Positions 51,354 to 59,577 of a stretch of DNA of 60,805 bases are shown one piece after another. The stretch comes from an uncultured Eubacteriales bacterium. GTDB taxonomy: Bacteria > Bacillota > Clostridia > Oscillospirales > CAG-272. Under the pieces are notes generated by a model. The model was not told the DNA's origin. It saw nothing but the letters and a program-made list of their open reading frames with translations, and searched no databases. Within the stretch, counting starts at the first letter, position 1. The number at the start of each line of letters is the position of its first letter. The stretch lies in assembly GCA_934371135.1 (NCBI GenBank), contig CAKRNO010000007.1, forward strand, positions 1-60,805. The letters are read 5' to 3'. A program made the translations under genes and the position numbers.

Positions 51354-52165
51354 AGGTCGTAGTCCTCCTCTCCGCCGGATTGGGCTCCGCCGTCGCCGCC
51401 GCGGTCACGGTGCAGGGAAAAACGGGGCTCCTCGCCGTTGCGGAGACGGTTGATATTCCCGCGGTGCGCCCAGACCAGGATGCCGGCGATCAGGAAGACG
51501 ATGAGTACGTTTGCCCAGGGGGCAGCCTGCCCCGTGAATGCCAGCTTGAACATGGAGGCGTAAAAGATCGGATAGGCGGCGGCGGCGACGACGGAGCCGA
51601 GCGAGACGTATTTCGTCAGGGCGACGGTGCCGAAAAATACGATGAGCTCCGCAAGCAGGATCCAGGGCGAGAGCATACCGATTGCCACGCCGGCACACAG
51701 GACGCCTTTTCCCCCGCGGAAGCGGTAGTAGACGGGGAAAATATGTCCGAGAACGCAGAACAGCGCCGCCGCGTAGGCGGAGGGGGAGCAGGAGAAGGTA
51801 CTGCCGAAGGGATGCGGCACCCCGCTTTCCGGTATGATCCAGTCGCCCCCGAGGAGGACGAACGCAATGGCAACGGCGAGAAAGGTCTTGATCATGTCAA
51901 AGAGCAGGGTAAAGAGACCGGCACGGACGCCGAAGACGCGCTGCATATTGGTGGCACCGGCATTTTTGCTACCCTCGGTGCGGATGTCGGTGTGGTAGAA
52001 CAGGCGCGAGATGAGAATGGCGGAGTTGATGCTGCCGAGCAGGTAGGCGATGACGATGGTGAGGGCGAAGAACGCAAAATACAGTGCGTAAACTGCACCG
52101 TCCGTTTCGAGGTGCAGCCATTTTGAAAAGTAGGGGAACAATCCTTCCTGCAAGAATGCGAACAT
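51350..52165 (-). CDS. plsY: Glycerol-3-phosphate acyltransferase PlsY
   Basis: 271 aa. Transfers acyl groups from acyl-phosphate to glycerol-3-phosphate, the first step of membrane phospholipid synthesis. Membrane protein with the three conserved loops: YLLGSINSAILIS, SKNAGATNM and RFRGGKGVLC. A hydrophilic C-terminal tail (about 35 residues, DRGGDGGAQSGGEED) and a longer N terminus make it larger than the usual 200 aa. The start is ATG at 52165, 5 bases after AAAGGAG. First gene of the operon plsY-methyltransferase-tsaE-tsaB-rpiB. Confidence 0.93.
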   Translation of the reverse strand: MFAFLQEGLFPYFSKWLHLETDGAVYALYFAFFALTIVIAYLLGSINSAILISRLFYHTDIRTEGSKNAGATNMQRVFGVRAGLFTLLFDMIKTFLAVAIAFVLLGGDWIIPESGVPHPFGSTFSCSPSAYAAALFCVLGHIFPVYYRFRGGKGVLCAGVAIGMLSPWILLAELIVFFGTVALTKYVSLGSVVAAAAYPIFYASMFKLAFTGQAAPWANVLIVFLIAGILVWAHRGNINRLRNGEEPRFSLHRDRGGDGGAQSGGEEDYDL

Positions 52166-52226
52166 GACCTCTCCTTTCGGAATCGCAGGCGTCGCTCCCG
52201 TGCGGTGCGCGCCTGTACAACAATAC

Positions 52227-52255
52227 AGTATAACAGATTGAAACGAAAAAAGCAA
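52227..52255 (-). promoter_or_regulatory. Promoter of the plsY operon
   Basis: Minus-strand TTGCTT (52250-52255), 17-bp spacer, TATACT (52227-52232). Between here and the opposite promoter at 52427 is GC-rich sequence without a gene. Confidence 0.7.
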
Positions 52256-52426
52256 CGCCTGACCGTTTGTTTTTGCCGACCGGCGCACTGCAGGCACTTT
52301 TTGTGGCACCTGTCCCGTGCGCCGCATCGGGGCGGAGCCGTAAATCCGGGCGGCGCTCCGACCGCGCTCCCTCCGGCAGGATGCGGCGCCTGCCGCGCGC
52401 CCGAAAAACAAATATCGGAAAAAGTG

Positions 52427-52455
52427 TTGCATAAAGATGCCGGATGTGTTATATT
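52427..52455 (+). promoter_or_regulatory. Promoter of the DUF4349-dtxR group
   Basis: TTGCAT (52427-52432), 17-bp spacer, TATATT (52450-52455), about 58 bp before the start. Confidence 0.7.
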
Positions 52456-52512
52456 TAACTTACATAACTGTATCTACATGGATACGATTGCCGCCAAACG
52501 GGAGGGTGTCAC

Positions 52513-53508
52513 ATGAAACGACAGACGAGACTGTTTTGCCTTGTTGCCGTGCTTTTGGCTGTCTGCTGCCTTTTCACTGCCTGCGGAAAAAGTGACGGGG
52601 GCGCGAACGGCAGCTATGCGCCCGGTGACGCCGGGAATCCGGATATCAAGTCGGAGACCATCTCGGAAGACCGCAAAATCGTTGTGCGGGCGGATTACTC
52701 CATCGAGACGTTGAAGTTTGACGAGACCCTAAGACAAATTGAGACAGCGACCGTGCAGACGGGCGGTTATGTCAGCGAGTCCCGTGTGAGCCCCGCGTAC
52801 GACGGCGCCCGCGGGCACGCGATGCTGACTCTCCGCATCCCGGCTTCGGAAGCCGACGGATTTATGACCGCCCTTTCCGGGATCGGTAATGTGACGAGTG
52901 CCAATGTCCGTAAGACGGATGTCACCCTGACCTACGACGATGTGTCCGCGCGCGTCGCGGTCCTGCGGGCAGAGCAGGCAAAGCTCCTTGAGCTGCTGCA
53001 ATCTTCCTCCGGCGTGACCGAGACCATTGAGATTGAAAAACGGTATTCCGAGGTGACCCAGGAGCTCTCCTCCTATGAACGCCAGTTGAATTCGCTTGAA
53101 AACGCCGTGTCTTACGCGACCTTTACGGTGAGCCTCTATGATGTGAAATCCTACTCGGAGGGGGAGGATCCGTACATTGTGCGCTTCGGCAGGTCTTTCG
53201 GCAAATCGTTTGTCAGCTTCGCCGGGGTACTCGGGCAGGTGCTGATTGTTCTGGTGTATCTCCTTCCGTATGCGCTGATCGTCGCGGCGGTCATTGTCCT
53301 CGTGGTCGTGATCACGCGCAAAAACCGGAAATGGAAGAACATCCATCAGCCGACGCCACCCACACAGGGGGGCGCAATGCCTATGCGCTTCGGCGCCCCG
53401 GACGGCAGTGCACCGGCTTCTCCGGCGCCGCCCGACGACGGTAATCAGGACCCGCCGGCGCAGGAGACCCCTGCCGACGGTACGACACAAGAGGGAGATG
53501 CGGTATAA
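52513..53508 (+). CDS. DUF4349 lipoprotein
   Basis: 331 aa. Lipobox FTAC at Cys24, a beta domain typical of DUF4349 (KIVVRADYSIET, LTLRIPASEADGFM, GNVTSANVRKTDVT, YDDVSARVAVLRAEQAKLLELL), a coiled-coil stretch (residues about 155-200), one membrane helix (about 248-275, VLIVLVYLLPYALIVAAVIVLVVVI split in two by YALI) and a Pro-rich cytosolic tail. The function of the family is unknown; in some organisms members occur with cell-envelope genes. The ATG follows GGAGG. The next gene begins 2 bp after its stop. Confidence 0.88.
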   Translation: MKRQTRLFCLVAVLLAVCCLFTACGKSDGGANGSYAPGDAGNPDIKSETISEDRKIVVRADYSIETLKFDETLRQIETATVQTGGYVSESRVSPAYDGARGHAMLTLRIPASEADGFMTALSGIGNVTSANVRKTDVTLTYDDVSARVAVLRAEQAKLLELLQSSSGVTETIEIEKRYSEVTQELSSYERQLNSLENAVSYATFTVSLYDVKSYSEGEDPYIVRFGRSFGKSFVSFAGVLGQVLIVLVYLLPYALIVAAVIVLVVVITRKNRKWKNIHQPTPPTQGGAMPMRFGAPDGSAPASPAPPDDGNQDPPAQETPADGTTQEGDAV

Positions 53509-53510
53509 AC

Positions 53511-53876
53511 ATGGCAAGCATTCACGAATCGGGGGAAATGTACCTCGAACATATCCTGAACTTGGAGCAGGAGCTCGGTCATGTCCGTTCTGTGGACATT
53601 TCGCAGAGGACGGGGTATTCCAAGCCGAGCGTCAGCCGCGCCGTCGGTCTGCTGAAAAAGAACAGGCTGATCGATATCGACGGGGCAGGGTATATCACTC
53701 TGACGGATGCCGGTCGTATGATCGCTGCGCGGATTTTTGAGCGGCACGAGTGTCTCACAGACATCTTTGTCTCGCTCGGTGTCCCGCGCGAGACTGCCGT
53801 CCGGGACGCCTGCAAGATCGAACACGATATCAGTGAAGATACCTTTCAGGCTCTGCGCCGGCATTTCGGCAAATAA
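53511..53876 (+). CDS. DtxR/IdeR family metal-dependent repressor
   Basis: 121 aa: winged helix (residues 1-65) plus dimerisation/metal domain, without the C-terminal SH3-like domain, as in short MntR-type proteins. The ligand positions follow iron-type DtxR: Met10 in GEMYLEH, His79 in ERHEC, and Cys101, Glu104, His105 in DACKIEH (DtxR has Met10, His79, Cys102, Glu105, His106), not the Asp/Glu set of MntR. So Fe(II) sensing is predicted. The ATG has only a weak upstream GGAG and probably depends on coupling to the DUF4349 gene. It is a candidate to bind the operators at 9819-9903. Confidence 0.88.
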   Translation: MASIHESGEMYLEHILNLEQELGHVRSVDISQRTGYSKPSVSRAVGLLKKNRLIDIDGAGYITLTDAGRMIAARIFERHECLTDIFVSLGVPRETAVRDACKIEHDISEDTFQALRRHFGK

Positions 53877-53930
53877 ATACCGTACCAAACAAACGGTCGT
53901 AGAATACATCGGATGTAGGAGGACTTTGAC

Positions 53931-54683
53931 ATGGAACCGTGGCTCATTGCCGTCATCACGCTGGGGGCGCTCGCCGTTCTGTCTCTCATTCCCATCTGTA
54001 TCAGGTGGCGCGCCGGGAGAATTGTCTCCTGGTTCAACCTGCGCAAATTGGAATTGGACCGCCCGATCGATCAGTACACCCGATTGCTCCTGGACGAGAA
54101 CGGACTTGCCGATGTGGAGGTGGAGGTTGCGGGCTTCTTCGCCAGCTTCTTTATCGGTAACACATATGCGCACCGTCGCCGTGTTATCCGTCTCTCGTAT
54201 TTCACCGCCCGCCGTGCTACAAAAACCAACCTCGCCGTTGCCTGCCGGCTTGTCGGGCTGGCGAAGAATTGCGAGGGGGGCGGGCGCGGTGCCGCGCTCG
54301 TTTCTGCCAACCGCTTTGTAGAGCCGCTTTCGCTTCTGATGGTTCCGCTCTGTGTCATCGGGCTGATTGTGGACCTCTCCGCAAACGGCGCGCTCGGCGC
54401 CCTGTTCCTCGTCCTTTCCTGTATCGGTATCGCTCTGACGCTGGCGGCGTGGATTTTTGCCTTGGTTACATACGGCGCAAACAAGCGCGCTCTCGCCGAC
54501 GGGCAGTACATCATCCTCGCCTCCGGGCTGCTCACCCCCGAGGAGGAGAAAAAGATGAAGTCGCTGTTTGCCGCATGGCGTCAGCTCTACTTCTTCGATG
54601 CGCTTTTGACCGCATTTGAACTCATCTGGCTGTCCTTCCGCGCTGTCGCGTGCCTTTTGTCCATTTCTTCCAAAAGGAGATAA
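53931..54683 (+). CDS. YugP-like (zinc metallopeptidase family) membrane protein lacking the zinc motif
   Basis: 250 aa. The layout is that of YugP-type peptidases: an N-terminal helix, LLLDENGLADVEVE, the strand RRRVIRLS, a metal helix, three further membrane helices and a C-terminal LLTPEEEKKMK with ALLTAFELIWL. At the place where the family has HExGH this protein has RLVGL (residues 106-110, in ACRLVGLAKN), and the later FDAS motif is also absent (GANKRAL). It is therefore very likely inactive as a peptidase, a pseudoenzyme with a binding or regulatory role. The ATG follows GTAGGAGG. It begins 54 bp after the dtxR-type gene. Confidence 0.78.
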   Translation: MEPWLIAVITLGALAVLSLIPICIRWRAGRIVSWFNLRKLELDRPIDQYTRLLLDENGLADVEVEVAGFFASFFIGNTYAHRRRVIRLSYFTARRATKTNLAVACRLVGLAKNCEGGGRGAALVSANRFVEPLSLLMVPLCVIGLIVDLSANGALGALFLVLSCIGIALTLAAWIFALVTYGANKRALADGQYIILASGLLTPEEEKKMKSLFAAWRQLYFFDALLTAFELIWLSFRAVACLLSISSKRR

Positions 54684-54688
54684 TCATC

Positions 54689-55582
54689 ATGTCGGACCGC
54701 TCTCAATTCCTCCGGAAAGAAACGCGCGTTTCCACGGTCGTGTGGAGCATTATCTGTATCATCGCCATCATCATGCTGACGCTCCTGGCGCTTATGCTGA
54801 ATAGGCGTGAGATTGCCGTCGTCGGCTCGGTGGTCCTTGCGCTCTGCCTGTCCTTTGTGCACGGTATCACCCAGCTCACCGTGCTCCGCGATTACCGCTC
54901 CTCCCACCGCTATCTGTCGATGGACGGCATCATGCACATCTGTCTGACCGTCATTATCGCGATGGCGTCTGTTCTCTATCTGATTGTGGAGGGTATCCGT
55001 GCCGGCGGCGCGGACATAGCGTCCTCCTTTGACTTCCGCTACATGGTTGCCGTGTTTATTTTCGCTGTCGCCGTATGGCAGTGTGTGGTGACGTATATTG
55101 CCTTTCGCCGTCGGCATTTCAATGCGCCGGTGGAGGCACTTCTCGCCGCGTCGTACGTTATCAGCGGCGTGGGGGTCATCGGTCAGGCGACCTTTCACCA
55201 TAAGGATACCGCCGCCGTCTTTCTGCTTGCCGCAGACTTTTTACTCTGCGCGGTGACGCTTTTCTATCTCTTATTCAGTTATGTTTTCCGGTCTCCCGAG
55301 TATCTTGTGACGGAGGAGGGGATGCAGGCGCTCCGTCGTGAGGCGGAGATGCAGGCGCAGCGCGCCGCCCGCTTTGCCCCGTTTGCGGCACCGCCCCGCC
55401 CGGGACAGCCGACGCCCCCGCCGCAGATGTCCGGGACCCCGGCGGCTCCTCCGACAGCGCCGACGACCCCACGGGAGGATGTTGCAGACCGGCTCATCAA
55501 GCTGAAGAATCTGTACGATGCCGGCGTCATCTCCGGGGAGGAGTATCAGGAAAAGCGCCGGGAGCTCCTCTCCCGCCTGTGA
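54689..55582 (+). CDS. Membrane protein with C-terminal SHOCT domain
   Basis: 297 aa. About six membrane helices (residues 18-210), a charged and Pro-rich linker, and a C-terminal SHOCT helix pair (about 265-295, DRLIKLKNLYDAGVISGEEY...KRRELLSRL). SHOCT domains usually mediate oligomer formation or membrane-linked contacts. Not otherwise recognised. The ATG at 54689 follows AAAGGAG and starts 5 bp after the YugP-like gene, so the two are co-transcribed. Confidence 0.78.
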   Translation: MSDRSQFLRKETRVSTVVWSIICIIAIIMLTLLALMLNRREIAVVGSVVLALCLSFVHGITQLTVLRDYRSSHRYLSMDGIMHICLTVIIAMASVLYLIVEGIRAGGADIASSFDFRYMVAVFIFAVAVWQCVVTYIAFRRRHFNAPVEALLAASYVISGVGVIGQATFHHKDTAAVFLLAADFLLCAVTLFYLLFSYVFRSPEYLVTEEGMQALRREAEMQAQRAARFAPFAAPPRPGQPTPPPQMSGTPAAPPTAPTTPREDVADRLIKLKNLYDAGVISGEEYQEKRRELLSRL

Positions 55583-55625
55583 TAATCCTTGCGACAGACC
55601 CTGCGGCAAGATGATCTGCTGCATG

Positions 55626-55664
55626 AAAGAGGCACCACCGCAGCGCGGTGGTGCCTCTTTTGTG
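55626..55664. terminator. Bidirectional terminator between SHOCT and PnuC genes
   Basis: A 16-bp perfect stem (55626-55641 with 55645-55660), a 3-base loop and flanking A/T runs. Confidence 0.9.
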
Positions 55665-55720
55665 TTGGTACGGGTCGCCTCCGGGCAACGTGCCGTACAG
55701 GAGAAACAGCGGTGCCGGGG

Positions 55721-57007
55721 TCAGAAGAACTCGCGCTTTTCCTGCGTTGCGTCCGCCTCGCCGGACGACGCGTCGGCGTGAGTGCGGATGTAGCGGGTCC
55801 AGCGGATATAGCCGTAGGTGGTATTGGTGATGTAGCCAAGCTTCAGCACCAGCAGGATGAACTGTCCGGAGATGATGTTGATGACTGCCTCCAGGACGGC
55901 ACAGGCGTACCAGGCGATCCATTGCTCACGGAAGCGGAAGAAGATAAAGAGCCCGTTTGCGACGCCGACGGCACTGGCGCAGGCATCAAGATAGCAGACG
56001 ACGTTTGCCAGCGTCTCATTTCCGCCGAACAGGTCGGTATGGATGTCCAGCCCGCTGAGGAAGTACCCGACGAGCACCGTCCAAAGGGCGATGCCGGCCA
56101 GGATGAGCACCTCCTGCCATCCCTTGAGGGTACGGACGCGGGTGACCTCCTCTTTTTCGCGGTCGGGGTGCTTCGACCAGTTGATAAAGCTCAAAATATC
56201 GATCGGCAGCCAGAAGAAAAGCGTCGTCAGCATGGTGGCGAAGCGGTACATGAGCACGATGCAGATGAGGATCTCGGTGATTTCGACGGCGACGGAGACA
56301 ATGAAGTTCCAGCGGCTCTGTTTGGAGATGAGCAGCTCGCAGAGGATGTTCAGGAATGTGTCGAGCAGGTAGAGGAGCATGATCCAGATACCGCTCACAC
56401 CGTTGGCTTCCTCCTCCGGCATAGCAATCGCGAATACGGCGGCGAGCACCATGATGGAGAGAAACCAGATTTTTTCATAGGTGGAGAACTGGCGGGCGAA
56501 GAAGGTTACCACGCCGAGCGAGAGCGCGAGGAGCACGAGGACGATGGCGGTATTGTAGATCGGAGATGCCTCCTCGGCAAAGTAATCCTTGACGGCGGCG
56601 CGGATTTCCGGCTCGTGTGCCGGATGATCGAACGCGGCGACGGCACCGCTTTCAAAGGTATAGATGTAGGCGGTGATGGTGGCGTCCTCGGGGAGCGCTT
56701 CCCATTCCGCGTAGGAATAATCGACGCGGCAGATTTTTCCGCTTTCCCCCCGGTAGGTCACGGTGCAGATTCGGTTTTCGTCCGCATCATAGTCTTCTGC
56801 GTAGTCGGGGTCATCGGGAGAGAGACGGCGCATGGTCTCCGTGTTCCCCGGGCGGTTGTATGCTCCGGCGTCGCGGTTGACGCGGGCAATACCGACGGCG
56901 AAAAGCGTCAGGGAGGCGACGAGTAAGGCCACGAAAAGAATAAACTCTGTAAGGCGGAGCCATTTGCGCGGCTCCATATTGTTTTTGATTCTGCGAATGA
57001 GTGACAT
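55721..57007 (-). CDS. PnuC-type transporter with a large N-terminal extension
   Basis: 428 aa. Residues about 170-420 match the PnuC nicotinamide riboside transporter fold: KIWFLSIMVL start, LPIDILSFINWSKHP, the W/N-rich FRFREQWIAWYA helix and the final NTTYGYIRW. PnuC proteins are normally about 200-250 aa. Here about 165 residues precede the core: a membrane helix (20-42), an acidic outer domain (about 45-150, DENRICTVTYRGES, two Cys) and a second helix. The extension may be a substrate-capture domain or part of a different transporter role. The start is ATG at 57007, 3 bases after AAAGGAAAG. It is downstream of an AbrB-type gene (51 bp). Confidence 0.75.
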   Translation of the reverse strand: MSLIRRIKNNMEPRKWLRLTEFILFVALLVASLTLFAVGIARVNRDAGAYNRPGNTETMRRLSPDDPDYAEDYDADENRICTVTYRGESGKICRVDYSYAEWEALPEDATITAYIYTFESGAVAAFDHPAHEPEIRAAVKDYFAEEASPIYNTAIVLVLLALSLGVVTFFARQFSTYEKIWFLSIMVLAAVFAIAMPEEEANGVSGIWIMLLYLLDTFLNILCELLISKQSRWNFIVSVAVEITEILICIVLMYRFATMLTTLFFWLPIDILSFINWSKHPDREKEEVTRVRTLKGWQEVLILAGIALWTVLVGYFLSGLDIHTDLFGGNETLANVVCYLDACASAVGVANGLFIFFRFREQWIAWYACAVLEAVINIISGQFILLVLKLGYITNTTYGYIRWTRYIRTHADASSGEADATQEKREFF

Positions 57008-57058
57008 AGACTTTCCTTTCATATTGAATTTATGTGGGTTTGAGTAGGAAAGCCCGGA

Positions 57059-57295
57059 TTATGTCGTATCCAGTTTGCTGAAGACCCGGTTTGCCATCTC
57101 CGAGACGACCTCGGGGCGTGTGACGATGAGACCATTCTCGTCGTCGCCGAGGACGAGCAGCGTGTCGCCCGGATGGATGCCGAAGGTGTCGCGCGCCTCT
57201 TTCGGTATGACGATCTGCCCCTTGTCGCCGACTTTGACGGTACCGAAAATGTAACGGCTCTTTTTGCGGCCGAGCAGATGCTTGCCTGATGCCAT
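57059..57295 (-). CDS. AbrB family (SpoVT/AbrB-fold) transcriptional regulator
   Basis: 78 aa. The swapped-hairpin DNA-binding fold lies at about residues 17-58: RYIFGTVKVGDKGQIVIPKEARDTFGI with its GD turn and PGDTLLVLGD. It binds DNA as a dimer. The ATG follows AAAGGAAGCGC. No toxin gene follows, so it is a regulator rather than an antitoxin. It is probably co-transcribed with the PnuC-type gene; it may repress its own promoter. Confidence 0.9.
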   Translation of the reverse strand: MASGKHLLGRKKSRYIFGTVKVGDKGQIVIPKEARDTFGIHPGDTLLVLGDDENGLIVTRPEVVSEMANRVFSKLDTT

Positions 57296-57330
57296 GCGCT
57301 TCCTTTCCGCACCGCGCCACCGCGCGGATG

Positions 57331-57386
57331 CTCGTTATACTTTTCCAACAAGTATGAATTATATCCGAAACGGCATTTCTTGTCAA
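57331..57386 (-). promoter_or_regulatory. Promoter and inverted repeat before the AbrB-type gene
   Basis: Minus-strand TTGACA (57381-57386), 17-bp spacer, TATAAT (57358-57363). Just after the -10 is ATACTT-N7-AAGTAT (57335-57353), an inverted repeat overlapping the transcription start, a plausible autoregulatory site. Confidence 0.75.
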
Positions 57387-57511
57387 TTAAAAAGATGCAA
57401 AGTAAACTTTCCCATCGGAAGCGGAAGTTTAATAGGCGTTATTTCGGCACTGACCGTTCTTTCAACAGATGAAATCGTACGCATGGAAAGCTGACTTAAC
57501 GTACATAAGCA

Positions 57512-57543
57512 CAAATAAAAACCGCACTGCCGGAGCAGTGCGG
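57512..57543 (-). terminator. Terminator of the second MATE gene
   Basis: A 9-bp perfect stem (57522-57530 with 57535-57543), loop of four, followed on the minus strand by TTTTTATTT (57512-57520). The gap 57387-57511 has no gene. Confidence 0.9.
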
Positions 57544-57567
57544 AGTTCGTTTTCGGTGAGAGCGATG

Positions 57568-58962
57568 TCAGACAGCCTCCCGGGGCATATCGGCATCGAC
57601 GTAGTAATGCTTGCGGTCCCTTGCATACACGATGCAGAACAGGAGCAGCTCGATGGCGCCTGTTACGATCCACGAGATGGGGTAGGAGAGCATGAGGGAG
57701 TACATATTGTGGAACCGCGGGGTGGGGAAGATGAGATAGATCCAGGCGAGGCGCAACCCGCAGACACCGGCGAGGCAGACGCTCATCGAGAGGATGGAGC
57801 GCCCGACACCGCGCAGGGAGTAGGCGAAGGTGTCCATGAGCCCGCACAGGCAATAGGTACAGCAGACGGCGAGCATCCGCTCACCTGCGGCGGCGAACGC
57901 CGCTGTGTCTTCGGGGCGGAGGTAGAGCCCCAGGAGCGGGCGGCGGCAGAAGTAAACAATACCGCCCGAGAGCATCCAGACGGCGACGACGAGGACGGCG
58001 GCGTACAGGACCGTGCGCCGGACGTTCTTCGGCTTCTTTGCACCGTAGTTGGCGGAGACAAAGCTGCCGGCGGTCTGTGCTACGGAGTTCATCGTCGCGT
58101 ACACAAAGCCCTCCAGGGAAGCGGCGGCGCCGTTTCCGTCCATGACGGAGGTACCGAAGCTGTTGATACTGCTTTGCAGCATGACGTTTGAGATGGAGAA
58201 CAGCATCCCCTGGATGCCTGCCGGAATTCCGATGAGCGCTATCTCTTTCGCCACCGCGCCGTGAAAACGGATTTCACGGAAGCGGAAACGGAAGAAGCCC
58301 TCATTCTTCAGGAGCGCGATGACGACGCACAGTGCCGAGATCCCCTGGGAGATCGAGGTCGCGAGGGCGACGCCCGCCACATCCATGTTACACACGATAA
58401 CGAAGAACAGGTTGAGCAGGACGTTGACGATACCGGCTGCCGAGAGGAAGTAGAACGGGCGCTTGGTATCACCCGTTGCGCGCATGATGGAAGAACCGAA
58501 GTTATAAATCATGGAGAAGGGCAGACCGCAGAAGTAAATGACGAGATAGGAGGTCGAGAGCCCGATGATCTCCTCGGGTGTGCCCATGAGGTCGAGAAAC
58601 AGATGGGAGGTGGTTGCGCCGATGACCCCGATGAGGAGCCCCGCCCCCAGGGCGAAGACCATGGAGGTGTAGACGACCTTTTGCCCGTGCTCTCGGTCGT
58701 TCGCGCCGTAACAACGGGACATGAGGACGTTCGCTCCGACGCTGAGCCCGACGAGGAGCTGTATGTAGAGGTTGATGAGGGAGGATGTTGCGGAGATGGC
58801 TGCCACACTGTGGGAGGAGCCGAATTGCCCGCAGACGATGAGGTCCGCCGCGTTATAGAGGAGCTGCAGGAGCGTCGATAAAATGAGTGGGGTCGAGACG
58901 CGGAGGAGCTTCACGAACAGGTTGCCGTCTGTCAGACTGATTTCGTGGGTTTTGGCTTTCAT
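57568..58962 (-). CDS. MATE family efflux transporter (second)
   Basis: 464 aa, twelve membrane helices. The start KAKTHEISLTDGNLFVKLLRVSTPLILSTLLQLLYNAADLIV (split at its helix break), with ATGDTKRPFYFLSAAGIVNVLLNL and GFVYATMNSVAQTAGSFVSANYGA, belongs to the large clostridial MATE group annotated as multidrug/sodium antiporters. The ATG at 58962 follows GAGGTATTTT; longer frames include the promoter. Transcribed alone. Substrate unknown; only distantly similar to the MATE gene at 16544. Confidence 0.93.
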   Translation of the reverse strand: MKAKTHEISLTDGNLFVKLLRVSTPLILSTLLQLLYNAADLIVCGQFGSSHSVAAISATSSLINLYIQLLVGLSVGANVLMSRCYGANDREHGQKVVYTSMVFALGAGLLIGVIGATTSHLFLDLMGTPEEIIGLSTSYLVIYFCGLPFSMIYNFGSSIMRATGDTKRPFYFLSAAGIVNVLLNLFFVIVCNMDVAGVALATSISQGISALCVVIALLKNEGFFRFRFREIRFHGAVAKEIALIGIPAGIQGMLFSISNVMLQSSINSFGTSVMDGNGAAASLEGFVYATMNSVAQTAGSFVSANYGAKKPKNVRRTVLYAAVLVVAVWMLSGGIVYFCRRPLLGLYLRPEDTAAFAAAGERMLAVCCTYCLCGLMDTFAYSLRGVGRSILSMSVCLAGVCGLRLAWIYLIFPTPRFHNMYSLMLSYPISWIVTGAIELLLFCIVYARDRKHYYVDADMPREAV

Positions 58963-58992
58963 AAAATACCTCGTGCCAAAATGGCAGACAAC

Positions 58993-59021
58993 ATTATAAC
59001 GGCAAAGTCGGAAAATGTCCA
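58993..59021 (-). promoter_or_regulatory. Promoter of the second MATE gene
   Basis: Minus-strand TGGACA (59016-59021), 17-bp spacer, TATAAT (58993-58998). Divergent from the promoter at 59070. Confidence 0.7.
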
Positions 59022-59069
59022 TAGATTTTGAAAAAAGGTTACAATTTTGTACGGATGCGCTGCGGCGTA

Positions 59070-59098
59070 TTGGAAAACGCGTGGCGACGTGCTATAAT
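59070..59098 (+). promoter_or_regulatory. Promoter of the small membrane protein gene at 59128
   Basis: TTGGAA (59070-59075), 17-bp spacer, TATAAT (59093-59098). Confidence 0.65.
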
Positions 59099-59127
59099 CG
59101 AAGAAAAAACGTGGGTGGAGCGCGGCA

Positions 59128-59577
59128 ATGAGTTGGTTCAACGGATACGGTCTTGTATTCATGGCGGTCATTCTGATTCCAAACATTGTGTTTGCCGTCA
59201 GATGCAAGGACGGGTTTGACAATGCGTGGAAAAACAAATGCGTGGAGGTGCTGGAGCAGATCGGTCGCTTCGGCTGTTTTATCTTCATGGTGTTCAACAT
59301 TCCGGGGACGTGGTTCGGCTTCTGGTTCCGCGGGGCGCTTGTCACCTATGTGGTCGTGGATGCCGTGTTGCTCGCGGCTTATTGCCTGATCTGGATCGTG
59401 TGCTTCCGGCGTAGCAGTGTTTTCCGCGCGCTGGCGCTGTCCGTTATCCCGTCGGCGCTGTTCCTGTTCAGCGGCGTGATGCTCCGGTCGGTCCTTTTGC
59501 TGGTCGCCGCCGTCCTCTTTGCGCCCTGCCATATTCTGCTCTCGTATAAGAACGCCGTGACAGCGGCAGGGGAGTGA
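59128..59577 (+). CDS. Unknown integral membrane protein
   Basis: 149 aa with four to five membrane helices (roughly 6-24, 47-68, 72-92, 98-116, 118-136). It begins SWFNGYGLVFMAVILIPNIVFAVRC, and FEVLEQIGRFGC-like residues (KNKCVEVLEQIGRFGCFIFM) follow; similar short membrane proteins are common in Bacillota without a known function. The ATG lies 7 bases after GTGGAG. It has its own promoter and terminator. Confidence 0.78.
   Translation: MSWFNGYGLVFMAVILIPNIVFAVRCKDGFDNAWKNKCVEVLEQIGRFGCFIFMVFNIPGTWFGFWFRGALVTYVVVDAVLLAAYCLIWIVCFRRSSVFRALALSVIPSALFLFSGVMLRSVLLLVAAVLFAPCHILLSYKNAVTAAGE

Noticed and set aside
57059..57295. Type II toxin-antitoxin antitoxin
   Set aside because: The protein has an AbrB-type fold, but no PemK/MazF or PIN-type toxin gene is adjacent; the neighbour is a transporter.
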